Shown: positions 18,664 to 26,649 of the stretch, piece by piece
Layout of the letters: every line of letters starts with the position of its first letter
How positions within the stretch are numbered: the stretch's first letter is position 1
NCBI GenBank assembly: GCA_024225635.1
Contig: JAAEMK010000144.1
Coordinates: 1 to 50,741, forward strand
DNA from: Desulfobacteraceae bacterium
GTDB taxonomy: Bacteria > Desulfobacterota > Desulfobacteria > Desulfobacterales > Desulfobacteraceae
Direction: 5' to 3'
Length of the DNA stretch: 50,741 nt
Translations under genes and position numbers: made by a program
Notes under the pieces: generated by a model
The model's database searches: none
What the model was told of the DNA's origin: nothing
What the model saw: only the letters and a program-made list of their open reading frames with translations

Positions 18664-21372
18664 ATGAGCACAGTCAATCCCCAAAAACTATCAGTGGTCC
18701 TGGGCGGATTCCTCTGCTTTACCGTTCTTATATTCTCCGTTGTGATACTGATCTCGACCTACAATTCGGCAAGCGGCCTGATCGATCGCGAAATGAGAAA
18801 TAATTTCAGGCAGGTACAAAAAATTTCCAAGCAGATCATCATGCGCGAATTCGACAGAATCGATAATTCCCTGACCACAATCCAGAGAAACGAGGCTTTG
18901 CGCAGCTATCATCCCGGAACAGGAGAGCTGAATGACGCAAAACACGATACCGCCATCGAGCTGATAATCGCACTGACCGAATCAAATCCCCTGGACATCC
19001 TTTTCATTGCAAAACGGGACAATACCATCTGGATTAACGCCAATTCTCCGTTCTATGGGCCTGAGATGGATCTGTCTAAAATAATCAGCAGGAAGAAAAC
19101 GCTTATCCACGTCGGCGTGATCGACTGTTTTGCCGGGCACACAACCTGCCTGCCCGCACTTGTGAAAGCGGTTCCCCTTCTCTCAAAGGACACGGGCAAG
19201 GTTGTGGGAACCTTATTTGGCGGGATTGTGCTGGAACACAATTTGAGATTGATGCAGAACATCCATGAAGAAACAGACTCTTCCGTTGTGTCTTTTTTTA
19301 TAAATGGGCGTTTAATCGGCGCGACCGATCATCTGGACGCCGAAACAACCAAGTTCCTTGTTGTTGCCAGGCAAGGGGCCGAGGGAGAATTATCCGTTGA
19401 AAACACCGATGCCGGGTCCGGCTCGCCGGGCCTCGTTTCCAGCTGGTTCCCCATAGAGATACACGGAAAAAAAACACCCTTGGAAATCGGTTCCGCCTTG
19501 CCCAGCACACCGTTTCTTAAGTTGAAAGAGGTGTATGTCTGGAAAGGCATCGTCCTGATCTTTATTATCATGCTTCTGCCTTTTATTACCGTAATTGTCA
19601 TCAGAAAAATGACATTCAAGCCGTTGGGGAATTTACTGGAGTATGCAGAAGCGGTATCATCCGGCAACCTTGTGGCGGAATATCAAAAAGGCACCATTAA
19701 GGAATTCAACCAATTGGGTGCAGCCATGGAGAAGATGGTCATTGGTCTTAAAACTTCCAACACACAGCTCATCATGGACCTCGACAGGATAAAAAAAGCG
19801 GAGAAAGCCCGGGTGCAAAGCGATGAACGCTACCAGGAGCTGTTTGACAATGTGCCGGTCGGTTTATTCCGGAGCACAGCCCGGGGCCGGATTGTCTCCG
19901 TGAACTCGTTCCATGTAAAAGTGTTCGGTTTCCAATCAAAAAAGGAGATATTGACCTCCTGGAGCGCTGAATCCTTCTATGTGGATCCAAAGGATCGTGA
20001 CCGGTTCCTGAGCCATTTAAGAAAGCACAATAGCATCAAGCAGTTCGAAGTGCAGCTGAAGAAAAAGGACGATTCCATTTTCTGGGGCTCCCTCTCCGCC
20101 AGGTGCCACTTAGATTCAAGTGGCAAAATACAATGGATCGACGGGCAAGTGGAAAATATAACCGAGCGTAAAAACTCAGAGTTGGAAAAAGCCAAGCTCC
20201 AGACCCGGTTAAACCAGACCCACAAAATGGAAGCCCTTGGCACCATGGCCGGCGGTATTGCCCATGATTTCAACAATATTCTCTCCGCAATCCTCGGATA
20301 TTCAGAGCTCTCCCTTGCCGACACGCCGCCTGGGGACACCCGATATGAATTCCTGGAAGAAATTTTGAAGGCCGGCATCCGGGCCCGGGACCTGGTGAAG
20401 CAGATTCTGGCTTTCTGCAGACATGGAGAACATGAGATGACGCCGTTGGAACTCGAGCCCATTCTGACGGAAGCATTGAAACTCCTGCGCGCCTCCATCC
20501 CCAGTACCATTGATATTCATATGGATATCACGGATTGCCCGCCCGTAAACGCGAATGCCACCCAAATACATCAGGTCATCATGAACTTAACCACAAATGC
20601 GGCCCAGGCCATGAACCAGGATACAGGTATCATAAGCGTATCCTTGCGGGAAGTGGATCTGGATCAGGCCTTCACTGCCAAATTCGAAGGCCTGGAACCA
20701 GGGGCCTATACAATGCTGACCGTGCAGGACACGGGATGCGGAATGACACCGGAGACGGAAATTCGTGCGTTCGACCCCTTCTTTACCACCAAGGAGAAGG
20801 GCTCCGGCACCGGGATGGGCCTGGCCGTTGTGCATGGCATCGTGCAGGACCATGGAGGGGTGATTACGGTCTACAGCGAACCGGGAACAGGTACGACCTT
20901 CAACGTTTATCTGCCGGTGCTGAACGCCCCGCTGCCCCCCTCGTCGAATGATAAAACGACCGCACAGCACGGCAGTGAAACCGTATTGTTTATAGATGAT
21001 GAAAGACCGGTTTGCATTATCGGCAAGCGCATCCTTGAATCGTTGGGCTATGACGTGCTTACAACATGCTCAAGCAGAAACGCCCTGACCATGTTCAAGA
21101 CCGAACCTGAGAAATATGATCTGGTTATTACGGACCTGACCATGCCGAAGCTGACCGGAAAACAACTCGCCAAAGAAATCACTGCCATCCGCCCCGGCAT
21201 CCCCGTCATCCTGTGTACCGGATTCAATGGAGGCTTGACGGATCAGGATGCCCGGGAGAGCGGCATCACCGCAGTGGTCCATAAACCTCTGTTAACCAAT
21301 GAATTGGCGGAAACCGTTCGCACAAGCCTGGACCGGCACAGGATTGAGGCCGCCCCGTCTTTATTTCTCTAG
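18664..21372 (+). CDS. luxQ: LuxQ-like hybrid sensor histidine kinase
   Basis: 902 residues. Transmembrane helix about 10-32, periplasmic sensor 33-290, second helix about 295-315, HAMP-like linker, PAS domain (about 385-505), HisKA with phospho-acceptor H534 in GGIAHDFNNIL, ATPase (N box near 640, DTGCGM near 689) and receiver with D824 in VITDLTMPK. The periplasmic part follows the LuxQ pattern: NSPFYG, then PLLSKDTGKVVG and GGIVLEHNLRLMQ align with LuxQ PILDPSTGEVLG and NAVVLDNNFALM. In Vibrio, LuxP-LuxQ switches between kinase and phosphatase with AI-2. The output half is of the HDFNN type common in Deltaproteobacteria. No LuxU or other HPt gene is adjacent, so the downstream relay is unknown. 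Confidence 0.88.
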   Translation: MSTVNPQKLSVVLGGFLCFTVLIFSVVILISTYNSASGLIDREMRNNFRQVQKISKQIIMREFDRIDNSLTTIQRNEALRSYHPGTGELNDAKHDTAIELIIALTESNPLDILFIAKRDNTIWINANSPFYGPEMDLSKIISRKKTLIHVGVIDCFAGHTTCLPALVKAVPLLSKDTGKVVGTLFGGIVLEHNLRLMQNIHEETDSSVVSFFINGRLIGATDHLDAETTKFLVVARQGAEGELSVENTDAGSGSPGLVSSWFPIEIHGKKTPLEIGSALPSTPFLKLKEVYVWKGIVLIFIIMLLPFITVIVIRKMTFKPLGNLLEYAEAVSSGNLVAEYQKGTIKEFNQLGAAMEKMVIGLKTSNTQLIMDLDRIKKAEKARVQSDERYQELFDNVPVGLFRSTARGRIVSVNSFHVKVFGFQSKKEILTSWSAESFYVDPKDRDRFLSHLRKHNSIKQFEVQLKKKDDSIFWGSLSARCHLDSSGKIQWIDGQVENITERKNSELEKAKLQTRLNQTHKMEALGTMAGGIAHDFNNILSAILGYSELSLADTPPGDTRYEFLEEILKAGIRARDLVKQILAFCRHGEHEMTPLELEPILTEALKLLRASIPSTIDIHMDITDCPPVNANATQIHQVIMNLTTNAAQAMNQDTGIISVSLREVDLDQAFTAKFEGLEPGAYTMLTVQDTGCGMTPETEIRAFDPFFTTKEKGSGTGMGLAVVHGIVQDHGGVITVYSEPGTGTTFNVYLPVLNAPLPPSSNDKTTAQHGSETVLFIDDERPVCIIGKRILESLGYDVLTTCSSRNALTMFKTEPEKYDLVITDLTMPKLTGKQLAKEITAIRPGIPVILCTGFNGGLTDQDARESGITAVVHKPLLTNELAETVRTSLDRHRIEAAPSLFL

Positions 21373-21417
21373 GGAATCACAGGTAGTATGTTCATGTTAT
21401 AATCCAAGGAGGAAGCT

Positions 21418-22248
21418 ATGAAAGCAGGCATCATTGGCGCCATGGATGAAGAAATCGAAATACTGAAATCAAAGATCACGAGTCCGACATACGTGTCCCT
21501 GGGAGAATTTACGTTCATTTCCGGCCGGATAGGGGAGATGGATACCGTCTTGATGAAGTCGGGAATCGGAAAAGTAAACGCGGCCATCGGCGCAACCCTG
21601 CTGATAACCTATTACAACCTGAACTGTGTCATCAACACGGGAACGGCGGGGGGCATTGATGAGACATTGGGGATCGGGGACGTCGTCATCTCAAGTGAAG
21701 TCCGTCACCACGATGTCGATGCCACCGCATTCGGATACGAATATGGACAGGTTCCGCAGATGCCGCCCTCTTATCTTCCCAACAAGGATCTTATGGATAT
21801 GGCCTCCCGGTGCGTTTGTGAGACAATCGGCAAAGAAAAAACAGTAATAGGGCTTATCGCCACCGGAGACTCTTTTATTGCTGACATGGATATTATAGAC
21901 TCCGTAAAAAAGAAAATGCCGGAGATTAAAGTAATTGAAATGGAAGCTGCGGCCATAGCCCAGACATGCCACCAATTCGGCAAAAGCTTTGTGGCCATAC
22001 GCTCGGTATCCGATATGGCCGGGAAGGAATCCACCCAAAGCTTTAAATCGAATCTAAAAACCGCCTCCGGTAATTCCGCCTCGATTGTGATAGAACTCCT
22101 TAAGGGATTGAAGAAATATGAGCAAAGAAATGAACGGCGGTCCTTGGATTCCATCTGGAGCCGCAAGGCGGAAGAGTTAAAGAATGAAGGCAATATCAAG
22201 TTTTACAATCGATCACAATCACTTGTTGCCAGACATCTACGTGTATAG
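21418..22248 (+). CDS. mtnN: 5'-methylthioadenosine/S-adenosylhomocysteine nucleosidase with extra C-terminal tail
   Basis: 276 residues; typical Pfs/MtnN proteins have about 230. It cleaves SAH to adenine and S-ribosylhomocysteine, the substrate of LuxS, and also MTA. Catalytic residues are in place: E12 in GAMDEEIEIL, the ribose-binding Glu in EMEAAA, and the general-acid Asp in SVSDMAG. The start follows a good AAGGAGG site. The enzyme part ends near KGLKKYEQ. The last ~37 residues (from RRSLDSIW) are not family sequence and overlap, in another frame, the luxS remnant at 22184, so they may be read-through created by rearrangement. It lies 45 bp after luxQ, giving a luxP-luxQ-pfs-luxS gene order. 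Confidence 0.93.
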   Translation: MKAGIIGAMDEEIEILKSKITSPTYVSLGEFTFISGRIGEMDTVLMKSGIGKVNAAIGATLLITYYNLNCVINTGTAGGIDETLGIGDVVISSEVRHHDVDATAFGYEYGQVPQMPPSYLPNKDLMDMASRCVCETIGKEKTVIGLIATGDSFIADMDIIDSVKKKMPEIKVIEMEAAAIAQTCHQFGKSFVAIRSVSDMAGKESTQSFKSNLKTASGNSASIVIELLKGLKKYEQRNERRSLDSIWSRKAEELKNEGNIKFYNRSQSLVARHLRV

Positions 22249-22327
22249 AAAGCATTTCGAATGCGGCAATTATACCGAACACGATCCGGAGGAAGCCAAA
22301 AAGAAAACAATGGTTTTCCTTATATGA
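22184..22327 (+). pseudogene. luxS: luxS remnant: N- and C-terminal ends joined, catalytic core deleted
   Basis: A 47-codon frame beginning at the ATG at 22184. Its first part (SFTIDHNHLLPDIYVYRK, with S6 and H11 at canonical LuxS positions) is the LuxS N-terminus. It is joined directly at codon 23/24 to FECGNYTEHDPEEAKK, the LuxS C-terminal block with zinc-ligand Cys. About 100 central codons are missing. These normally hold the HTIEH zinc motif and the catalytic Cys of the GPMGCRTG loop, so S-ribosylhomocysteine lyase activity is impossible. The junction is in frame and the stop intact, consistent with a clean internal deletion. It overlaps the 3' end of pfs by 65 bp in another frame. A short peptide could still be made. 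Confidence 0.85.
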
Positions 22328-22335
22328 CTTTTTTG

Positions 22336-22385
22336 AAAAGGCCCAACGCAATGGTCATGCGGTCAGGACAAGAGAGCCTTTTTTT
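22336..22385 (+). terminator. Probable terminator of the luxPQ-pfs operon
   Basis: Outer arms AAAAGGC (22336-22342) and GCCTTTT (22376-22382) enclose a smaller CGCA/TGCG hairpin. The structure ends in seven consecutive T, nine bases after the luxS-remnant stop. Confidence 0.6.
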
Positions 22386-22417
22386 AATGAACATGGGAAT
22401 GTCGAGGGGAGTAAGAA

Positions 22418-22455
22418 GCCCATAATTTCACCTTCGGGATATTAAAATTATGGGC
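22418..22455. terminator. Inverted repeat at the end of the cupin gene
   Basis: Perfect 11-bp arms GCCCATAATTT (22418-22428) and AAATTATGGGC (22445-22455) end 10 bp before the stop of the minus-strand cupin gene. It may terminate that gene, although no clear U-tract follows on that strand. Confidence 0.5.
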
Positions 22456-22465
22456 AAGGAATTTA

Positions 22466-22819
22466 TCAGCTTTTCAATTTTAAGAAATCGCCATCGATGA
22501 TCATCAGTTTTACACCATTTTCCGTAGCCGAGCGATGGGAGCTTAAATCATCTGAAACCACATATGACATCCCTCTGGTTAAAACGGATTTTGTTCCATC
22601 TTCCAGTTCACTGACAACCTCCCCCTCCAGGCAATGGACGATATGGCCTTTTTTGCACCAGTGATCAGCAAGATAGCCCGCTGCGTATTCAACTATTCTA
22701 ATCCGCAGCCCTTGGAATTGCATGGTTTGCCAATACGCAACGCCTGTTTCGCCTTTGTGTTCCGTTTTAGGAATCTTTGCCCAGTCAATCGTTTGAAATG
22801 GAATATTCCGGTCACTCAT
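22466..22819 (-). CDS. Small DHCW-motif cupin protein
   Basis: 117 residues, a single cupin fold. The block KGETGVAYWQTMQF followed by VEYAAGYLADHWCKKGHI fits the family annotated as DHCW-motif cupin proteins, with His/Glu metal-binding candidates in HWCKKGHIVHCLEGE. The function of this family is not established. The start has an AAGGGGAAATT ribosome-binding site. It is upstream of nothing obvious on its strand and follows the CGGC protein gene by 45 bp in the same direction, so the two may be cotranscribed. Confidence 0.85.
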   Translation of the reverse strand: MSDRNIPFQTIDWAKIPKTEHKGETGVAYWQTMQFQGLRIRIVEYAAGYLADHWCKKGHIVHCLEGEVVSELEDGTKSVLTRGMSYVVSDDLSSHRSATENGVKLMIIDGDFLKLKS

Positions 22820-22864
22820 AATTTCCCCTTAATTTTTTTGACGTTTCCATTTTTCATTTTTCCA

Positions 22865-23302
22865 TCAATCGTATGCCAGGCGTATTTCTTCATTTGTCAA
22901 AACATGCTTGATCCGGCCCTGCCATCTGTCGGACTGCCAGGTACCCAGTTTCTGATGGGTCAAATAATAGTTTTGCGGAATGGGATGGGTCCCGATAACA
23001 ACATCAATTCCGTATTTAGCGGGAATGAACTCACAAAAAGCATTCAAACGCGGACAGGGGGGATAGCCCACGACCATACCCGTAGCCAAATGAATGACAT
23101 CAGCGCCGTTCTTTTTCATCTCAGCCGGGGCGTACTCTATATTCCCGCCTGGACATCCTCCGCAGGAAGTGTATCCGACGATTTCGATTTCCTCTTCCTT
23201 GTACAGGGCAAAAGCGCCTTCCCGGTTACCCATGGCCCGGAGGCACTTCCCGCCTGCACAAGTGCGATAACGGTCACAAATTATGATGCTGATCTTCTTC
23301 AT
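22865..23302 (-). CDS. CGGC domain-containing protein
   Basis: 145 residues. It has the conserved cysteines of the CGGC family: RYRTCAGGKCLRA near the N-terminus, TSCGGCPGGN in the centre, and a PPCPRLNAFC segment. Such small cytoplasmic proteins are common in anaerobes and are assumed to bind metal or act in redox chemistry, but no biochemical role is established. The start follows a good AGGAGCAGGAAAG sequence. It precedes the cupin gene on the same strand. Confidence 0.85.
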   Translation of the reverse strand: MKKISIIICDRYRTCAGGKCLRAMGNREGAFALYKEEEIEIVGYTSCGGCPGGNIEYAPAEMKKNGADVIHLATGMVVGYPPCPRLNAFCEFIPAKYGIDVVIGTHPIPQNYYLTHQKLGTWQSDRWQGRIKHVLTNEEIRLAYD

Positions 23303-23558
23303 TCTTTCCTGCTCCTTTTCCAGACAATTTATGGGCCTTGGGGCGGCATTTCGCCATGGCCGGTTGCATTATCCTCTTCATGGCTGCAATGGGCGTTATA
23401 TCGGCGGACTCGTCATTGCAGACCTGGGAAGGATTAAGATTGTGGGGATTATATTGCCGACTTTGTGTGGCGTCAAGATAAGTATTGTATGCATGACAAT
23501 ATGCTTTCCAGGTAAAGACAGAAAAAAAAACGGCAAGGCAAGGGTCCCCACATGAAAG

Positions 23559-24023
23559 ATGGCCGGGGCAAAGATACTTGCAAAAAAACTCTTTTGTATT
23601 AATATGACCTGCATGAAAGCACACGATATAAAACAATTCTTCCTTCTCCCCATATGCATTACGGTGCTGCTGACAGCCCACGCCGGAGCACAGGAAGCGC
23701 CCCCGACCCTGGCCCATGCAACCATGTGCGAATCCATTGAAAATTTTCACCCGGTATTTCCGGCCGTGGTTTTTTCCATTTCCAAGGGGGAGATCATCTG
23801 CTTCACCACCTTTGACCCGGTTCCGGAAACAACCTATATCTTTCACAAATGGTATAAAAGGGACCGGTTGATCTCACGGGCCAGACTGACCCTGCAACCA
23901 CCGAAATGGTCGTCCTTCAGCAGCATGCAGCTCAGAAATGCGGACAAGGGCCCCTGGCGGGTCGATATCACCGATATAAACGATAATACTATGCAAACCC
24001 TGCGTTTCAGTATTTCAGATTAA
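23559..24023 (+). CDS. DUF2914-type exported protein
   Basis: Up to 154 residues. A hydrophobic signal segment (FFLLPICITVLLTAHAGAQ) precedes a DUF2914-like domain with FHKWYKRDRLISRARLTL, PPKWSSFSSMQL and KGPWRVDITD. The true start is uncertain: ATG codons at 23559, 23604 and 23613 are all in frame and none has a clear ribosome-binding site. The one at 23613 gives the most normal signal peptide. The stop is six bases before the diadenylate cyclase start, so the two are probably cotranscribed. The domain's function is unknown; it is often linked to membrane or sensory genes. Confidence 0.78.
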   Translation: MAGAKILAKKLFCINMTCMKAHDIKQFFLLPICITVLLTAHAGAQEAPPTLAHATMCESIENFHPVFPAVVFSISKGEIICFTTFDPVPETTYIFHKWYKRDRLISRARLTLQPPKWSSFSSMQLRNADKGPWRVDITDINDNTMQTLRFSISD

Positions 24024-24029
24024 CCATCC

Positions 24030-25481
24030 ATGGATACTTTCATAAACATCGTTTCAGGTATGAGGTGGCAGGACTATCTTGACATTCTGTTCATCAGCTA
24101 TGTGATGTTCCGGCTGTATGTCCTGTTCCGGGGCACCAATGTCATACGGGTGATCCTGGTCATCTGCCTGCTCTGGGTTATCCGGACGATCGCGCTGGGC
24201 ATGGGACTGATCATAACCAGCTGGGCAATGCAGGGAATTATTACCGTTGCCGCCCTGGTCATTATCATTGTGTTCAGAAATGAAATCTCCGGTGTCCTCC
24301 AGATAAAAAATTTAAAATCCTTTCTATGGGGTATTCCACGGTATCAAATGCATACCCCTGTATCCATAATTGTCGAGAGCGCCCATGAGCTGAGCCGGAA
24401 AAAAATCGGAGCCCTGATCGTCCTTCCCATGAAGCAGGGTCTGAAAAGCTGTGTTCAGGGGGGAATCGACTGGCAGGGGAAGCTGTCCCGGGAAATGCTG
24501 GTGAGTATTTTCTGGCACGACAACCCGGTGCATGACGGCGCTGCCATCATCCAGGGCAACCGGATTACGAACGTGAGTGTTATTTTGCCCCTGTCCAAAC
24601 GCCGCGACCTGCCCTCCTATTTCGGCACCCGGCACAGGGCCGCCATGGGGCTTGCCGAGCAGACCGATGCACTGGTGCTGGTGGTGTCCGAGGAAACGGG
24701 CGGGATATCCCTGTTCATGAAAAACAGGGTCTATGATATCAACGACACCCATGTCCTGGAAACTCTCCTGGACGACCATCTTAGTGACGATTCAACCCGT
24801 ACGGGTATCAGGCACCATGCAGTGGAACTTGCCGCAGCCGCCATGATATCCCTGTTCAGCGTCACCGGTCTGTGGCTCAGTTTTTCCAGTGGAGAGGAGA
24901 TCCTGGCAAACCGGGAGGTTCCCATCGAGTTCATGAACCTTGAACAAAAAATGGAAATCATGGGGTCGTCATCCAACATCGTGAAGCTTGTGATCAGTGG
25001 AGCAAGCCCCCTGGTCCAGGCCATTGGCCAGGATCAGGTCAAGGTGAAACTTGACATGTCCAATACGGTTCCAGGCCCCAATGTCATGGGCATTCAAAGG
25101 GAAAACATCCAGCTCCCTCCCGGCATACGGTTAAAACAATTCGAGCCTTCGGAGGTTGAGGTGACCATGGATGAAACCATACAAAAGCAACTGGCGGTTC
25201 AACCCACCTGGACAGGCCGGCTCAAGCAGGGACTCATCATTTCGTCGGCAAAGGCCGTTCCGGAAACCGTTATGGTTAAGGGGGGAAGCATGGCCCTGAA
25301 GGAGATCACGACCCTGTTCACCGAACCTGTCCCCCTGGACCACATCACGCAATCGGGAAGAGTACTCACCAGTTTCGCCCTGGACAAGTCCAACCTTAAA
25401 CTCCAGGATCATGGTAAAAACAACGTTACCATTTATTATGAAATAAAACAGCGCTCCAACCCCGGAGACAATATCAATTAA
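24030..25481 (+). CDS. Diadenylate cyclase fused to its regulator (CdaA-CdaR/YbbR fusion)
   Basis: 483 residues. Three N-terminal membrane helices (about 12-33, 38-58, 62-82) lead into a DAC domain with DGA at 169-171 and RHR at 201-203, the conserved active-site motifs that make cyclic di-AMP from two ATP. A further membrane helix (about 264-285) leads to a C-terminal ~190-residue region with YbbR-like repeats (VPIEFMNL onward), on the outer face of the membrane. In Firmicutes CdaA and its YbbR-domain regulator CdaR are separate neighbouring genes; here they are one protein. It starts 6 bp after the DUF2914 gene. All catalytic residues are intact. Confidence 0.9.
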   Translation: MDTFINIVSGMRWQDYLDILFISYVMFRLYVLFRGTNVIRVILVICLLWVIRTIALGMGLIITSWAMQGIITVAALVIIIVFRNEISGVLQIKNLKSFLWGIPRYQMHTPVSIIVESAHELSRKKIGALIVLPMKQGLKSCVQGGIDWQGKLSREMLVSIFWHDNPVHDGAAIIQGNRITNVSVILPLSKRRDLPSYFGTRHRAAMGLAEQTDALVLVVSEETGGISLFMKNRVYDINDTHVLETLLDDHLSDDSTRTGIRHHAVELAAAAMISLFSVTGLWLSFSSGEEILANREVPIEFMNLEQKMEIMGSSSNIVKLVISGASPLVQAIGQDQVKVKLDMSNTVPGPNVMGIQRENIQLPPGIRLKQFEPSEVEVTMDETIQKQLAVQPTWTGRLKQGLIISSAKAVPETVMVKGGSMALKEITTLFTEPVPLDHITQSGRVLTSFALDKSNLKLQDHGKNNVTIYYEIKQRSNPGDNIN

Positions 25482-25513
25482 AACCGGGGTGAAACTCCTA
25501 TGGAAGTTAACAA

Positions 25514-25580
25514 TCGAATTGATACCTGCTATACCTATTATGATAGAAGCAGGGCTCAATTCATATGCGAGGAGCTATAA
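25514..25580 (+). repeat. Intergenic repeat, copy A
   Basis: It begins TCGAATTGA, contains a CCTGCT...AGCAGG hairpin and ends TTCATATGCGAGGAGCTATA. The same start, hairpin position and end, with a different stem sequence, recur at 40492-40547. It lies just downstream of the diadenylate cyclase gene. It is probably a short dispersed repeat whose stem is maintained by compensatory change. Confidence 0.6.
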
Positions 25581-25635
25581 GCCGGTTTGATCATAGGATC
25601 GATATCGGTATTATTACAGAATAGTGAGGGATTCC

Positions 25636-26625
25636 ATGGATAAAGCAAAAAAAATACTGGTAACACGGATTTTCCCGGAGGCCGGCATAAAACAATTGGA
25701 AGCACAGGGGTTTGAACTCACCCTGTGGACCGGGGACAGCCCCATGACCCCGTATGAACTCGTTAAACATTCAATGGACCACCAGGCCCTGTTGTGCACC
25801 ATCGGCGACAGGATCGACCGGCCGTTCCTTGAAAAATGCAGGCACCTGGATATCATTTCCCAATATGCCGTGGGCCATGACAATATTGATGTAAAAGCCG
25901 CCACGGACCTGGGCATTCCCGTCGGATTCACCCCCGATGTCATGAGCGAAGCAACGGCGGATATCGCCTTTGGCCTTATGATTGCCGCCTCAAGAAAGAT
26001 GTTCTTTCTTCACAAAACCATCCTCAAGGGGGAATGGGGATATTTTAATCCAACGGCCAACCTGGGCATGGAGCTGAAGGGAAAAACCCTTGGAATCCTA
26101 GGCCTGGGCCGGATCGGCGTCAAAATGGCCGAACGGTGCAAAAACGCCTATGGCATGGAGGTGATCTATCATAACCGGCGGTCCAACAAGGCCGCCGAAA
26201 AAGCATTAAACGCCACCCTGGTCGGCTTTGACGAACTCCTGGCCAAAAGTGACGTGCTGTCGGTCCATTGCGTGCTGAGCGACGAAACCCGGGGACGCTT
26301 CGACCGGGCCGCCTTTAAAAAAATGAAACCCACGGCCATTTTCATCAACACGGCCCGGGGACAGGTTCACCGGGAGCCCGACCTGATTAAAGCCCTTGAA
26401 TCAAACGAAATCTGGGGCGCGGGACTGGATGTGACAGACCCGGAGCCCATGGCAAAGGACAATCCCCTATTATCCATGGAAACCGTTGCCGTTCTTCCCC
26501 ATGTGGGCTCCGGCACCATGGAGGCCAGGGACGCCATGTCCCGCCTTGCAGCGGAGAATATCATTGAATTCTACCGGTCAGGCACCCTGCCCCATATGGT
26601 AAACCCCGAGGTATTGAAAAGTTGA
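25636..26625 (+). CDS. D-isomer-specific 2-hydroxyacid dehydrogenase (glyoxylate/hydroxypyruvate reductase-like)
   Basis: 329 residues from the ATG at 25636 (GTGAGGGATTCC upstream); an in-frame ATG at 25624 is less likely. The NAD-binding motif GILGLGRIG and the catalytic set are present: Arg in NTARGQV, Glu in DVTDPEP and His in LPHVGSGT. The closest characterised group reduces glyoxylate or hydroxypyruvate with NAD(P)H, but substrate specificity cannot be fixed from sequence. It stands alone and is convergent with the next gene. Confidence 0.9.
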   Translation: MDKAKKILVTRIFPEAGIKQLEAQGFELTLWTGDSPMTPYELVKHSMDHQALLCTIGDRIDRPFLEKCRHLDIISQYAVGHDNIDVKAATDLGIPVGFTPDVMSEATADIAFGLMIAASRKMFFLHKTILKGEWGYFNPTANLGMELKGKTLGILGLGRIGVKMAERCKNAYGMEVIYHNRRSNKAAEKALNATLVGFDELLAKSDVLSVHCVLSDETRGRFDRAAFKKMKPTAIFINTARGQVHREPDLIKALESNEIWGAGLDVTDPEPMAKDNPLLSMETVAVLPHVGSGTMEARDAMSRLAAENIIEFYRSGTLPHMVNPEVLKS

Positions 26626-26649
26626 AAGGAGAACCATTATTCCGACAAA

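Noticed and set aside
22634-23437. Long plus-strand open frame of 267 codons
   Set aside because: It lies antisense across the cupin and CGGC genes, which have recognisable domains and good ribosome-binding sites; its own translation has no recognisable pattern.
23283-23555. Possible 90-codon gene between the CGGC and DUF2914 genes
   Set aside because: No ribosome-binding site, no recognisable domain, and it begins inside the CGGC gene's start region.
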